Below are positions 1-8,815 of a stretch of DNA of 64,000 bases, one piece after another. The stretch covers positions 62,001-126,000 of the forward strand of contig JANXCQ010000010.1 of assembly GCA_025060195.1 (NCBI GenBank), given 5' to 3'. A program made the translations under genes and the position numbers. Every line of letters starts with the position of its first letter. Position 1 is the first letter of the stretch. The notes below the pieces were generated by a model. The model was not told the DNA's origin, made no database searches, and was given only the letters and a program-made list of their open reading frames with translations. This DNA comes from Gemmatales bacterium. Its GTDB lineage: Bacteria; Planctomycetota; Planctomycetia; Gemmatales; HRBIN36.

Positions 1-1246
1 TCAGTTGATAACGGCGTAACTTGTTAAATAATGTACGGAGCGAAATGCCTAATAATTGGGCGGCACGTCGGCGGTGGCCTTGGCTGATTCGTAAGGCCTC
101 TCGGATAGCGTAACGTTCCAGGTCTTTGAGGCGAAGACTCGGATAGGGCCACGGCGAGATTGAGTGAACGTCATTATTGCTCGTCAGCTCCGCTTCCTTG
201 GTGAGCTTGGGAGCAACGTGTTCGGGCAAGGGCCTGACCATCTCGCTGGCTGGCGAGGAAGCCGCCACCGCTTCGTTGGTTGTGCCAACGGGCATCGAAG
301 TAAGAACTAAATGCTGCGGCATAATCTCTGCCATGCCCTGCTGACAGGCCCTTAACGCTGCTTGCCAGACCACGTTACGTAATTGTCGTACGTTCCCAGG
401 CCAGGAGTAACTGCTGAGAGCGAGTAGTGTAGCTGTGGCCCAGCGCAGTTGGGGTTGCGGCAACCTTGAGCGTGCTTGCTGCAGGAAGTATTCGGCCAAG
501 AGGGGAATGTCTTCCCTACGTTGCCGAAGGGCGGGCACTTCCAACTCGAGCGCGCTCAGGCGGTGATACAAATCAGCGCGAAATCGTCCCAAGCGAATCA
601 GCTCAGGAAGTGGGCGGTTACTCAGCGCCAAGACGCGTACTGACACCGGGCGTTCCTTTGTGGCTCCAAGCCGATGGACGCATTGTTGTTCTAACACGCG
701 CAAGAGTTTCCCTTGTAAGGCGAGAGGCAGTTCGCTGATCTCGTCGAGCACTAAGGTGCCTTGATCCGCTTGCTCAAAATACCCTGGACGTGACTGACCC
801 GCCCCCGTGAAGGAACCGCGTTCGCAGCCGAAGAGCTCGCTCTCGGCTAAGGTTTCAGGGAAAGCGGCACAGTTGACAGCCACGAATGGCCCAGAGCGGC
901 GCGGGCTCCAATGATGAATGAGGCGAGCTAACAGCTCCTTGCCGGTTCCCGTTTCACCGTAAATGAGTAAGGGCCAATCTGTACGGGCCATCTGCTCGGC
1001 CAATTGTAACGTTTGCTGCATGACTGTGGCACAGGTGAGCAACTGTAGGGGTTGGCCCGTTTCGCTGGGCACGCTCAGACAGAATGGAGCCCACTGCGAA
1101 GGGGCGTCTGGGTTGACAAACTGCATTACTTCAGATACCTGTTGCCACAACGGCAAGGTATCTGCCAGCGGGTGCGTGGTGGACTGGGAGGCGGGAGTTA
1201 TCTTGTCATGGGTGTTTCGCACTCGGTCGCAATGATTCAGCCTCAT
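1..1246 (-). CDS. Sigma-54-dependent AAA+ transcriptional activator, no receiver domain (3' end cut by window)
   Basis: Enhancer-binding protein that would use ATP hydrolysis to open promoters bound by RNA polymerase-sigma54. Reading the minus strand from ATG 1246, about 95 residues without a recognisable sensor come first. The AAA+ domain follows with Walker A GETGTGKE (near 961-935), the sigma-54 contact loop as GSFTGAG, and Walker B LVLDEI. Near the C terminus a Fis-type helix-turn-helix reads RRAAQLLGISLRTLFNKLRRY, and the frame is still open at base 1, so only a few residues are missing. The start overlaps the stop of the preceding gene by ATGA, implying translational coupling. With no receiver domain, control is probably through a partner protein or ligand; the helical protein encoded just upstream is an obvious candidate (inference). 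Confidence 0.93.
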   Translation of the reverse strand, partial: MRLNHCDRVRNTHDKITPASQSTTHPLADTLPLWQQVSEVMQFVNPDAPSQWAPFCLSVPSETGQPLQLLTCATVMQQTLQLAEQMARTDWPLLIYGETGTGKELLARLIHHWSPRRSGPFVAVNCAAFPETLAESELFGCERGSFTGAGQSRPGYFEQADQGTLVLDEISELPLALQGKLLRVLEQQCVHRLGATKERPVSVRVLALSNRPLPELIRLGRFRADLYHRLSALELEVPALRQRREDIPLLAEYFLQQARSRLPQPQLRWATATLLALSSYSWPGNVRQLRNVVWQAALRACQQGMAEIMPQHLVLTSMPVGTTNEAVAASSPASEMVRPLPEHVAPKLTKEAELTSNNDVHSISPWPYPSLRLKDLERYAIREALRISQGHRRRAAQLLGISLRTLFNKLRRYQL

Positions 1247-1722
1247 TCGGAGCGCATCTCAGGTGCGTGGCTGTCCGGAGGGTCGGTCGCTTGCTCTGCC
1301 CAAGTCGCGAGGGCCAGTTGATAAGCTTGCTGCACGAACTGGGCCTGATGGAGCGCCTCTGCCTGTGGTCTCAGGGCATTCGCCCACTGCGCTGTGGAGC
1401 GTTCGGCCTGGCTCAGGCATTGCAAAACTCGGCTCAGAACGGCTAACACCTGCTCCTTTTTGGAAGAAAAATGCGATGGCAGACACGAAGATTGGTCGGA
1501 ATGTGAGGAGATTACTTGTTGTAACTTAGCGAGCAATTCAGCTGAGCTGAGAGCGCGTTGATGCAGAACGGTGAGCGTTTCTATATCCAGCCGGCCCTGG
1601 GCTACGCTTTCGAGATATTGCTGCAAATGGGCTTCTATCTCGGTGTAACTCCGAGCGAGCTGATCGAACAACTGCAACGCTCCAGTAGGGCTGTTTTGAA
1701 TAAGGTCGGGCAACTTCCCCAT
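1243..1722 (-). CDS. Helical/coiled-coil protein of unknown function, 159 aa
   Basis: I do not recognise the family. The protein (start MGKLPDLIQN) is almost entirely amphipathic helix, rich in Leu, Gln, Ala and Glu, with no Cys pair, signal peptide or membrane segment, so it is probably cytoplasmic. The frame stays open upstream to 1941, but that part would overlap the 3' end of the preceding TPR gene. ATG 1722 has an AGG-type ribosome site nine bases upstream and leaves a 29-bp gap, so I chose it. Its stop overlaps the start of the sigma-54 activator by 4 bp. An adaptor or inhibitor role for the activator is a guess from position only. Confidence 0.7.
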   Translation of the reverse strand: MGKLPDLIQNSPTGALQLFDQLARSYTEIEAHLQQYLESVAQGRLDIETLTVLHQRALSSAELLAKLQQVISSHSDQSSCLPSHFSSKKEQVLAVLSRVLQCLSQAERSTAQWANALRPQAEALHQAQFVQQAYQLALATWAEQATDPPDSHAPEMRSE

Positions 1723-1751
1723 GCGCTCGGACCTCGCATTGATGTCGTAGG

Positions 1752-2687
1752 TCAGCGGCGGGATGGTTGTTGCTCCCGCGCGGCCCGTATCTGTTGCAAG
1801 CGGCGGTGGGTTTCTTCCTGCCAGCGTATTTGGCTCAGTTGCCACTGGGCACATTCCACCGCAAAGGCTTCGCTGCGACTGTTGGCGATTTCGCGGAGAA
1901 GCATTACCGCTTCGTCGTTGCGGCCCATGCGGCGCAGACACGTTGCCTGCAGATATTGCAGTAACAGACGGTCTTCTCGCGACAGACCGCTAAGTTCCAC
2001 CAATCGGAAAGCTGCTAGCGCTGCTTCATAATTGCCTGCACGAAATAGCGTTTGGCCGAGTTCCAGGGGTGCAATAGGCTTTTCTGGAGCGTTGGGCATG
2101 TGAGAGGGAGCAGCGGATGGAGCATGAGACGATCCGGTCATGTCGGGGTCGGCCACCGTGGTTCGGCGAGGCGTAACCGTGGCAGGGGGCTTACCTTCGG
2201 GGTTACGAGGAGCATGAACGCGGTCACCGGCTTGGCTCGGGGCAGATTGTTCACCTGATGCGGTAGTGCGAGTGCTCGATGGCCGTTCTTGGGGCAGTTT
2301 GTGATTATTTGTGTGACCAACTTCGCCGTGTTCCATTACGAACTGCAATAGTAACCGTTGCACTTGACGTTGGAGCCAGTCGGTTTCCCCAGGGCTTTCT
2401 GGAGGTACTTGTAAGAGCGGTTGCAGTCGCGTTTGTCGGAGCCGTTCCCGTTCCTGACGCAACCGCTCAATTTCCTGCCGCAGCGGATTAGATGATGGAT
2501 CGCCGGAGGGGTTGGGTAAATCATGGTTGCGGCAACTACGAGGGCCAGGGCAAGTAGGCGCTGCCCTGTCGGTTTCAGGTGGTAATGGTCGTGGTGGCGG
2601 TAGCGGAGTGTCCGGCTGAGCGCAAGTTATCGCAGTCAGGCATGACCACCAGGTGAAGGCAGTAACCAGACGAAATCGGCCACGCAT
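1752..2687 (-). CDS. Exported TPR-like protein with Pro-rich low-complexity region, 311 aa
   Basis: The N terminus (MRGRFRLVTAFTWWSCLTAITCAQ) is a signal peptide, possibly a lipoprotein-like leader. A Pro/Arg/Gln-rich stretch and a polar linker follow to about residue 200. The C-terminal 100 residues form tetratricopeptide-like helices (LELGQTLFRAGNYEAALAAFR, then LQATCLRRMGRNDEAVMLLREI), a protein-interaction fold. It sits 24 bp downstream of the larger TPR gene in the same operon. The role is unknown; the arrangement suggests envelope proteins made together with their own sigma-54 regulator. Confidence 0.75.
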   Translation of the reverse strand: MRGRFRLVTAFTWWSCLTAITCAQPDTPLPPPRPLPPETDRAAPTCPGPRSCRNHDLPNPSGDPSSNPLRQEIERLRQERERLRQTRLQPLLQVPPESPGETDWLQRQVQRLLLQFVMEHGEVGHTNNHKLPQERPSSTRTTASGEQSAPSQAGDRVHAPRNPEGKPPATVTPRRTTVADPDMTGSSHAPSAAPSHMPNAPEKPIAPLELGQTLFRAGNYEAALAAFRLVELSGLSREDRLLLQYLQATCLRRMGRNDEAVMLLREIANSRSEAFAVECAQWQLSQIRWQEETHRRLQQIRAAREQQPSRR

Positions 2688-2711
2688 AGATTCGTCCGTT
2701 GAGGTCAGGCT

Positions 2712-4844
2712 TCAGGATTCTGGGAATTGACCCGCAAAGCAATGAGCCGCCCGTTGTACGTCGCCTAAAGCGTTGTAGGCTTGGCCCATGAGATACAGCA
2801 CCGCCTGCCGCGAAACCTTTCCTGGCCGGAGCAATACTTGCCGAGCGTGTTCGAGGGCATTCCAATAGTCGGCTTGGTCAAAGGCACAACGGGCTAATAG
2901 CCAGTGGGCCGCAGCCACGTGACTCACGTCCGACGACTTGAGCAGCTCCGCGGCATGCCGTCGGAGGTCGGCGTGTAGCCCCAGAGCCAGACAGACTTCT
3001 CCGTAGGCTAACAATAATTCCTCGCGCCACTTGGCACGTGCTCGGGGCAAAACGGAGCGATAAACCAGTAGCGCCTGTTCAGGTAGCTGAAGCCGCATCC
3101 AGGTTTGACCCGCAAGAAGAGGTCCTAACGGCTCAAGCCAGCGCCAATCGTGCACCTGTAACAGCGCTGCCACCAGGTCTTCAGATTCTCGTCGAAGTGG
3201 CCGACGGTTACTGGCTAGCTGCGCTCGGGCTAACGCATCGAGGAACGCAGCATAGCTACGAAACGGCTCGGATGGGAACTCCCGGCGATGGCGCACCAGA
3301 AGGTCGTGAGCCGCCGGTGCGTGCTCGAGGTAGAGGTAACTGGCAGCTAACAGCAGCCAGGCTACCCTACGCGTCGAGTCGCTGGAGGTGGTCAAAGCAG
3401 CTCGCCGCAACCATAAGATTGCCGAGTCCACTTGCAATAGCTCCAATTCGGCACGAGCTGCGTACAGATAGGCCGAAGACGCGAAATTATGTGCAGGAGC
3501 GTGATCGACCGCCTGTAACCACATCCGTTTCGCCGTGTGCAATTCCCCTTCTTGCCAGGCCAGCACGCCCAGATTGAAACTGGCGTAAAACGCCTCGGGC
3601 TGGTTTGGCCAACGGAGCAACAGCCGCTCCCACCACGTAATCGCCTCGCGTCTTTGTTCCAAGAGATAGTAGCACCAACCTTGAAGCCAGAAAATGCGGT
3701 GGCTTGCCGATAGCGGGGCCTCCTGCGTTTGGAGGAGCAAACGACGGAGCGTGGCCAGAACCGCACAACTCTGACTGTGCTCCACCATTTGGGCGATTGA
3801 CTCTTGAGATCCTACAGCTTTTGGCTCCGATAGTTCTTCCCGGGTGAGAAAGTACACGTGATCGTGCCAGCGATACCATACGCAGTCCGCGACGCTGGCC
3901 AGCAAGCTCAGAACTTCTCCTAGAGGCCAATCAGGGATGCGGACATCGCGCAGTTGTCTTTGCTGAAGGACACTAGATGCGGCGTTAGAGAGCGAAAGCT
4001 GGAGCTGGGCTTCCGCCAGTAGTCGCTGCACCGCCTCGATCAAATTGCATTGGGGAATACACCAGGTGACTAACGTTTCCTCAGGTGTCGAAGTGCGATC
4101 AAATGCCCATTTTTCGTAGGGTACCGGCCAAGGACGTAGGGCATGCTCACCGATTTTGAGTAGCCAGACCCATGACGATTCGGGCGACTCTAAGGGCCAA
4201 GGTGCCTGTACTAATTCAGGTTCCCATGGATCAGGGCCTTGCCTTTGGGTTTGTTCCAGTATCGACCAAGCGGAGAATTCCAAACGTATGGCTCCCAACA
4301 TGGCCGGGGAGCGCGCAAGAATTTCGGGGGCTTGAAGCAAGGCGCGCGCCAGTCGTTGGCGCGCGGCTCGTGAGTTTCCTTGTCGATACTCAAGCCGGGC
4401 CATATTCACTTGGCACGCAAACTCTAACGGGGTGCCTGGGAAGCGCTGAGCCAGCTCGGAGTAGGTCGGAAATGCCTCCGCGGATTTGCCGAGTCCGTCT
4501 AAGCAAAGGGCGACGCGAAACTGTACCAACGGGGCAGGCTCAGGCCCCATGCGGCTGCGGTACCAGTTCAGGGCCGCTCCATACTCTTGGGCCAGCAGAT
4601 GCTCATCGCCCCGAGACACCTCATCGCGGCTTTGCTCCCCCAGCGCATCGCCATCGGAAGCCTGGGTTCTTTTCGGTTCTGCCTCAGGACGCAACAAAAG
4701 GGTTAACGTACCCAGAGCGGCGCCCAGCGCCAGGCCGCTAACCGTGAGCCCCAAAGCCAACCAGACATACCACCCGCGGCTTGACGCTAAGGTGCCCCAA
4801 TGCTTCTCGGAAGCGCGCTGCGATTTTGTGTTAGCATCCGTCAT
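2712..4844 (-). CDS. Membrane-anchored TPR protein with an STN/secretin-like insert, 710 aa
   Basis: A single N-terminal membrane segment lies at residues 26-50 (WYVWLALGLTVSGLALGAALGTLTLLL), preceded by a short basic cytoplasmic tail, so most of the protein is periplasmic. TPR-like helices occupy about 60-190 (LAQEYGAALNWYRSR; YSELAQRFPGTPLEFACQ). Residues about 270-345 look like a small alpha/beta STN-type domain, with VTWCIPQCNLIEAVQRLLAE, VRIPDWPLGEVLSLLASV and a final VYFLTREE strand, as in secretin or TonB-receptor N domains. A second long TPR array runs to the C terminus. It is the first gene of the four-gene operon. The STN call is pattern-based; the TPR call is solid. Confidence 0.75.
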   Translation of the reverse strand: MTDANTKSQRASEKHWGTLASSRGWYVWLALGLTVSGLALGAALGTLTLLLRPEAEPKRTQASDGDALGEQSRDEVSRGDEHLLAQEYGAALNWYRSRMGPEPAPLVQFRVALCLDGLGKSAEAFPTYSELAQRFPGTPLEFACQVNMARLEYRQGNSRAARQRLARALLQAPEILARSPAMLGAIRLEFSAWSILEQTQRQGPDPWEPELVQAPWPLESPESSWVWLLKIGEHALRPWPVPYEKWAFDRTSTPEETLVTWCIPQCNLIEAVQRLLAEAQLQLSLSNAASSVLQQRQLRDVRIPDWPLGEVLSLLASVADCVWYRWHDHVYFLTREELSEPKAVGSQESIAQMVEHSQSCAVLATLRRLLLQTQEAPLSASHRIFWLQGWCYYLLEQRREAITWWERLLLRWPNQPEAFYASFNLGVLAWQEGELHTAKRMWLQAVDHAPAHNFASSAYLYAARAELELLQVDSAILWLRRAALTTSSDSTRRVAWLLLAASYLYLEHAPAAHDLLVRHRREFPSEPFRSYAAFLDALARAQLASNRRPLRRESEDLVAALLQVHDWRWLEPLGPLLAGQTWMRLQLPEQALLVYRSVLPRARAKWREELLLAYGEVCLALGLHADLRRHAAELLKSSDVSHVAAAHWLLARCAFDQADYWNALEHARQVLLRPGKVSRQAVLYLMGQAYNALGDVQRAAHCFAGQFPES

Positions 4845-5206
4845 TTGTTATCGCCGCTACAACAAGTCGTCTGACGGGATTCCGGTCCACCATGCCACTG
4901 CCTTTCCCTGTAGTTATCTCACCCTCCTCGATCCCATCGTTGTGTTTTGCCTATTGTCTGCCTTGCGCATTATCGGATTTGTCGAACCAAGCCTTGAGCA
5001 CGGCAGGTTCGGTTTTTGCCCTAAGATTGGCACGATTATCCAGCGAAGAATCCCCCCTGCTTTCCGGCACTCCGTAGCCAGTGGGTTGCTATCCAGCGAC
5101 AATAAAGCCTACTACACGATTGGCACTAAGGCACTCAGGAGTAACGCGCACCATGACGAGGATTGATTGGCTTTACCATCGGCCTGGGTGAAAGACCTGT
5201 GGACGA
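4845..5206. other. Divergent intergenic region, no gene seen
   Basis: This 362-bp stretch separates the minus-strand TPR/sigma-54 operon from the plus-strand ArsC-like gene, so it should carry at least two promoters. I could not pick a convincing -24/-12 (GG-N10-GC) or -35/-10 pair. Open frames across it look non-coding, with no motif and no ribosome site. Confidence 0.5.
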
Positions 5207-5503
5207 TTGCAAGAGTTTCTTGCACGGCACAACATTACTGCGCGGGAGATACACGATGCCAAGAAACAACCTCTCTCGCCAGAGCAGGCGCTAGCTTTGC
5301 TGCGCCAGGCCCAGGTTTTTCACATAGCCAAGGGGAAAAAAGTCATCCGCTACGATCTGAAGCAGGAAAAGCCGAACAAGGAAGAACTGAAAAAGTTGCT
5401 GGCCGGTCCGACAGGCAACCTGCGGGCACCGACGTTCCGCGTGGGACAGAATGTTCTGGTCGGGTTCGACGAAGCCACTTGCCGACAGCTTTTCGGCGTG
5501 TAA
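5207..5503 (+). CDS. ArsC/Spx-family thioredoxin-fold protein, short
   Basis: Small protein resembling the arsenate reductase-like (COG1393) family. Visible features are LQEFLARHNITAREIHDAKK near the N terminus and the GPTGNLRAPTFRVGQNVLVGFD segment near the C terminus, where this family has its cis-Pro substrate region (RAPT). The frame closes at a TGA 16 bp before the TTG start, so only KTCGR could precede the start. A Cys therefore lies just upstream of the annotated TTG in frame (TCGRLQEF) and would be the family's redox Cys. Either the true start is non-standard, or the 5' end has shifted frame. Substrate unknown; arsenate is not implied. Confidence 0.68.
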   Translation: MQEFLARHNITAREIHDAKKQPLSPEQALALLRQAQVFHIAKGKKVIRYDLKQEKPNKEELKKLLAGPTGNLRAPTFRVGQNVLVGFDEATCRQLFGV

Positions 5504-5631
5504 AACCGCTTTTCCCTGGGGCGAGGCTCCGCTTGACAATATGTTGAGAACAACGATAGGTCAGGCAAGGGTGGCCTAAACGCCTCCTGGAAAACTAAGT
5601 GTACGCCCAGCTTCGCCTAGAGGAGCATGAC

Positions 5632-6570
5632 ATGGCTTACGAGCAAGCAACACCCGGTAAGACGCGCATCGGTTGGATTGGCACTGGCGTCATGGGACGC
5701 TGGATGTGCCAACATGTTATCCAGAAAGGCTACACCGCTACGGTGTATAATCGCACACGCGACAAAGCGCAACCCTTGCTAGAGTTGGGCGCGAGTTTTG
5801 CAGAATCGCCAAAAGCGGTGGCGGAGCGGTCTGACATAGTCTTCGCCATCGTAGGTTTTCCCCAGGACGTGCGCGAAGTGTTTCTCGGAGCTCATGGCGT
5901 TCTCGCAGGTAGCCGACCGGGCATGATTGTCGTGGACATGACGACGAGCGAACCGAGCTTGGCTCGGGAAATTTATGAAGCCGCCAAATCGCGAGGCGTT
6001 GGAGCGCTGGATGCGCCCGTCTCGGGGGGCGATGTGGGCGCCCGCGAGGCACGTCTATCGATCATGGTCGGAGGCGACCGCGAGGTGTTTGAAGCGGTAA
6101 AGCCGATCTTCGAGTGCATGGGCAAAACAATTGTGTTACAGGGCCCTGCGGGCGCGGGCCAGCACACCAAAATGGTGAACCAAATCCTCATCGCCACGAC
6201 CATGATCGGCGTGTGCGAAGCCCTGTTGTATGCTTACAAAGCGGGGCTCGATCCGACGCGGGTATTGGAATCGGTGGGCGGGGGAGCAGCTTCCAGTTGG
6301 TCGCTCCTGAATTATGGCCCGCGGATCATTCAGCGCAACTTTGAGCCGGGGTTTTTCGTTGAACATTTCATCAAAGACATGGGCATCGCGTTAGCCGAGG
6401 CGCGGCGGATGAATTTACCGCTGCCTGGTTTGGCCCTGGCCGAGCAACTTTACGTAGCGTTGCAGGCGCAGGGTTACGGCCGCAAAGGTACCCACTCCCT
6501 TATGCTGGCGCTGGAACGCATGGCCAACTTTACCCCGCCTGGTGCCAGTACTCCGCCTCCAGGGGCGTAA
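5632..6570 (+). CDS. NAD(P)-dependent beta-hydroxyacid dehydrogenase (3-hydroxyisobutyrate dehydrogenase family)
   Basis: Oxidises beta-hydroxyacids, or reduces semialdehydes, with NAD(P) in the cytoplasm. The Rossmann motif is GWIGTGVMG at residues 13-21. The substrate loop [22 protein letters not shown], the catalytic-Lys segment [11 protein letters not shown] and the C-terminal helical domain are all in family order. Length is 312 aa, compared with a usual 290-300. ATG 5632 was chosen because AGAGGAG lies 8 bp upstream; an in-frame GTG at 5599 has no such site. The exact substrate (tartronate semialdehyde, 3-hydroxyisobutyrate or succinic semialdehyde) cannot be read from sequence. Confidence 0.9.
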   Translation: MAYEQATPGKTRIGWIGTGVMGRWMCQHVIQKGYTATVYNRTRDKAQPLLELGASFAESPKAVAERSDIVFAIVGFPQDVREVFLGAHGVLAGSRPGMIVVDMTTSEPSLAREIYEAAKSRGVGALDAPVSGGDVGAREARLSIMVGGDREVFEAVKPIFECMGKTIVLQGPAGAGQHTKMVNQILIATTMIGVCEALLYAYKAGLDPTRVLESVGGGAASSWSLLNYGPRIIQRNFEPGFFVEHFIKDMGIALAEARRMNLPLPGLALAEQLYVALQAQGYGRKGTHSLMLALERMANFTPPGASTPPPGA

Positions 6571-6619
6571 TAATCTCCGTGTCGTTTCCGAACCGAGGCT
6601 TGCATATTCGAGTTACATA

Positions 6620-7327
6620 TTAGCGGCTGAAAAAGGAATCACGCGCCGTGTGGTTCAGTGCGGAGAGCCAGCGTTGACTATATGGTTCCAACGGCGTGAG
6701 CCAGTTCATTTCAACGGCCACACAATAGCTGAGGAGTAATAACAGCGACCAGCATACCACATTGGCCCAACGCGATTGACCGACCAATTTGATCGGACCA
6801 CCGTCAGCTAAGGCGACCAAACCCCCAGGAGAGCGCAATTGCCACAGCGCGTCCAGGACCAGGTGGGATAAGTATCCTAAACTCATCCCCGCGGCGACGG
6901 CCCAACGAGCTGCCAGATACGCCGGGTCATAGACAAGGAACATCAGGCTGCCCACAATGAGCGCAGCGGGCAAACTGTGGAACATGCCCCGATGGACAGT
7001 GCACCAGCGCAAGATCGCAGCTGCTCCGTAGCGCAGCAATAGATATGTCGCTACTGCGATGAGCAAGCAGGTCTCCGCCGGAAACGATGCTTGGTGGCGC
7101 AGACGATGCAGCGCCAGCAAGGCGCCGACCATGCCGAGCACATTAAACAGTTCGCGTACGGGTTTGCTCGTATCCGAATCCAGGTCGGGAAGCATACCTG
7201 CGAAGGTGCAAGTGGCGCCAGCAAAGATCGCTACCGCCGGCTCGACGACGCCCGCGCACCACAGAGTGGCGCTATAGGCCGAACCCACGAACGCCGAAAA
7301 GCCCAAATGTTGATGGAAAGCCGCCAT
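6620..7327 (-). CDS. Membrane-bound metal-dependent hydrolase-like protein (YdjM/DUF457 family)
   Basis: Integral membrane protein with about five hydrophobic segments. It carries the family's spaced polar motifs: an N-terminal HQHLGFSAFVG, GMLPDLDSD near residue 45, HRGMFHSLPA mid-protein and GYLSHLVLDALW near residue 150. These His/Asp residues are thought to bind metal. ATG 7327 is preceded by GGGAGAGG and matches the conserved family start; the frame extends upstream to 7432 without family similarity. It is convergent with the dehydrogenase gene. The E. coli relative is linked to SOS and LexA, but no LexA box is evident here. Confidence 0.85.
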   Translation of the reverse strand: MAAFHQHLGFSAFVGSAYSATLWCAGVVEPAVAIFAGATCTFAGMLPDLDSDTSKPVRELFNVLGMVGALLALHRLRHQASFPAETCLLIAVATYLLLRYGAAAILRWCTVHRGMFHSLPAALIVGSLMFLVYDPAYLAARWAVAAGMSLGYLSHLVLDALWQLRSPGGLVALADGGPIKLVGQSRWANVVCWSLLLLLSYCVAVEMNWLTPLEPYSQRWLSALNHTARDSFFSR

Positions 7328-7560
7328 GTACCTCTCCCACGATTTTTTCCAATCGCAGCTATCCTCAGTCTCACGTAATGAAGGTCTCATAGCGGAAAAG
7401 TAACGGCAAGCAATGGCATTTGGGATTTGCAATAACCATTTGGGGCTTGGTTGGGAACCGGGGAATAATCAGAAACAGGCGTGCATCTTAGATAGTGAAC
7501 GGGGCAGCTTCCTGGTTCCATTCCCAGACGCAGGCCAATTGCCGCAATGAGGAGGTTAAG

Positions 7561-8532
7561 ATGGTCAAGGGGTCAGGTTGGTTATGGCTCTGTATGATGG
7601 TCCCATTCGGGATAGTAGTAGTGTTGGTGTGTGGTTGTGGAGGAAGTGCTGAGAGACCTGGCCAAATGGCTTCGGAAGATGCCCCAGGGGCGAGCTTGGA
7701 AGAACCACCCTCGGGTCGTTCCGAGCCAAGCACGGGTCGAGAGAACCCAGCTGCGGGTGCCCAATCTTCAGTGGCACCCAAGAAGTTGCCTCAGACCAAA
7801 ATCATTTACGAAGCGACCGTACAGTTGGGAGTAGAGAACTTAGATCTCTTCGCCGAGCAGCTGGATGCGCTGGTAGGAAAGTATCAAGGCTACATAGCAC
7901 GCACAGAGTTCACGGGAGCGTCTTATGCGAGGCGGCAAGGTAGCTGGCGTGTGCGTATCCCTTCGGATTCCCTGCAATTGTTCTTACGCGATTTGTCCCA
8001 GCTAGGTGAACTGAACAAGTTCTCCTTACAATCGCAGGACGTGACTGAGGAGTATTACGATTTAGAATCGCGGCTGAATGTGGCCAAAGCAGAGGAAAAA
8101 CGCTTATTAGAGCTTTTAGACACCGTGGCAGGAAAGCTGGAAGACGTTCTGAACTTGGAGCGGGAACTCAATCGGGTACGGACTGACATTGAGCGGTTGA
8201 CTGGGCAGTTACGGCGCGTGACGAATTTGATTGAGTATAGCACGGTAACGCTCACCGCAGTGCAACGAAACCTTTACGTCCCCGAATCCACGCCCGCCTT
8301 TAGCACGCGTTGGTATCGCACCTTGAGGAAGTCGTGGGACAACCTTGTACTTCTGGGTGAGGACACGTTAATTCTCGTAGCATGGCTACTGCCATGGTCG
8401 CCGGTGTGGATCCCGGCCAGCGTGTTGGCTTGGTTTGTCTTACGTCGGCGAAGGCGGCGGACGGCACAAGCTAACGCCACGTGGGCCGATCGCCTTTCTG
8501 ACGTCCAACCGATACGCACTGAGGCAAGCTGA
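7561..8532 (+). CDS. DUF4349 lipoprotein, 323 aa
   Basis: The leader VVLVCGCGG is a lipobox-type signal, so the protein should be lipid-anchored. A polar Pro/Ser linker follows to about residue 75. The DUF4349 domain runs about 77-255: TKIIYEATVQLGVENLDLF, GYIARTEF, the phrase SWRVRIPSDSLQLFLRDL, a long coiled coil (AKAEEKRLLELL..LEDVLNLERELNRVRTDIERL) and a closing STVTLTAVQ strand. A C-terminal membrane helix (LLPWSPVWIPASVLAWFVL) with basic residues follows. GAGGAGG is 5 bp before ATG 7561. Function of the family is unknown. Confidence 0.9.
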   Translation: MVKGSGWLWLCMMVPFGIVVVLVCGCGGSAERPGQMASEDAPGASLEEPPSGRSEPSTGRENPAAGAQSSVAPKKLPQTKIIYEATVQLGVENLDLFAEQLDALVGKYQGYIARTEFTGASYARRQGSWRVRIPSDSLQLFLRDLSQLGELNKFSLQSQDVTEEYYDLESRLNVAKAEEKRLLELLDTVAGKLEDVLNLERELNRVRTDIERLTGQLRRVTNLIEYSTVTLTAVQRNLYVPESTPAFSTRWYRTLRKSWDNLVLLGEDTLILVAWLLPWSPVWIPASVLAWFVLRRRRRRTAQANATWADRLSDVQPIRTEAS

Positions 8533-8733
8533 GAAGGCTTTGGGCACAAGCGGGGACGTAGAGTTTAGCCCTGGTTAGGGCGGTCGTGCTCTCAGTTAGC
8601 ATCGAAATTTCCCACCCTCCGCGCCCGGATCGCACACGAGTTTTGCCAAGTTAGGCAGTCGAGGTCTCAGATCGGCAGGCCAGAATTGTCCCAAGTTTCT
8701 TGCCTCGCTCGACGATAAACTTGGAGCGATGGC

Positions 8734-8762
8734 TTGACTTAATTAAACACGGAGCGTAACGT
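8734..8762 (+). promoter_or_regulatory. Candidate sigma-70-type promoter for the dksA-like/lspA pair
   Basis: TTGACT at 8734-8739 and TAACGT at 8757-8762 are separated by 17 bp, and the ATG of the zinc-finger gene lies 54 bp downstream. A second -10-like TATACT is at 8786-8791 but lacks a good -35. The match is by eye only. Confidence 0.35.
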
Positions 8763-8815
8763 CATTTGGGCGCTTGTTGAGTTGGTATACTGTCACATGT
8801 GGAGGACGTCCAGAA

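Noticed and set aside
4172..5166. Plus-strand frames opposite and before the 710-aa TPR gene
   Set aside because: Arg/Pro/Ser-rich translations without domains, opposite a well-supported TPR gene.
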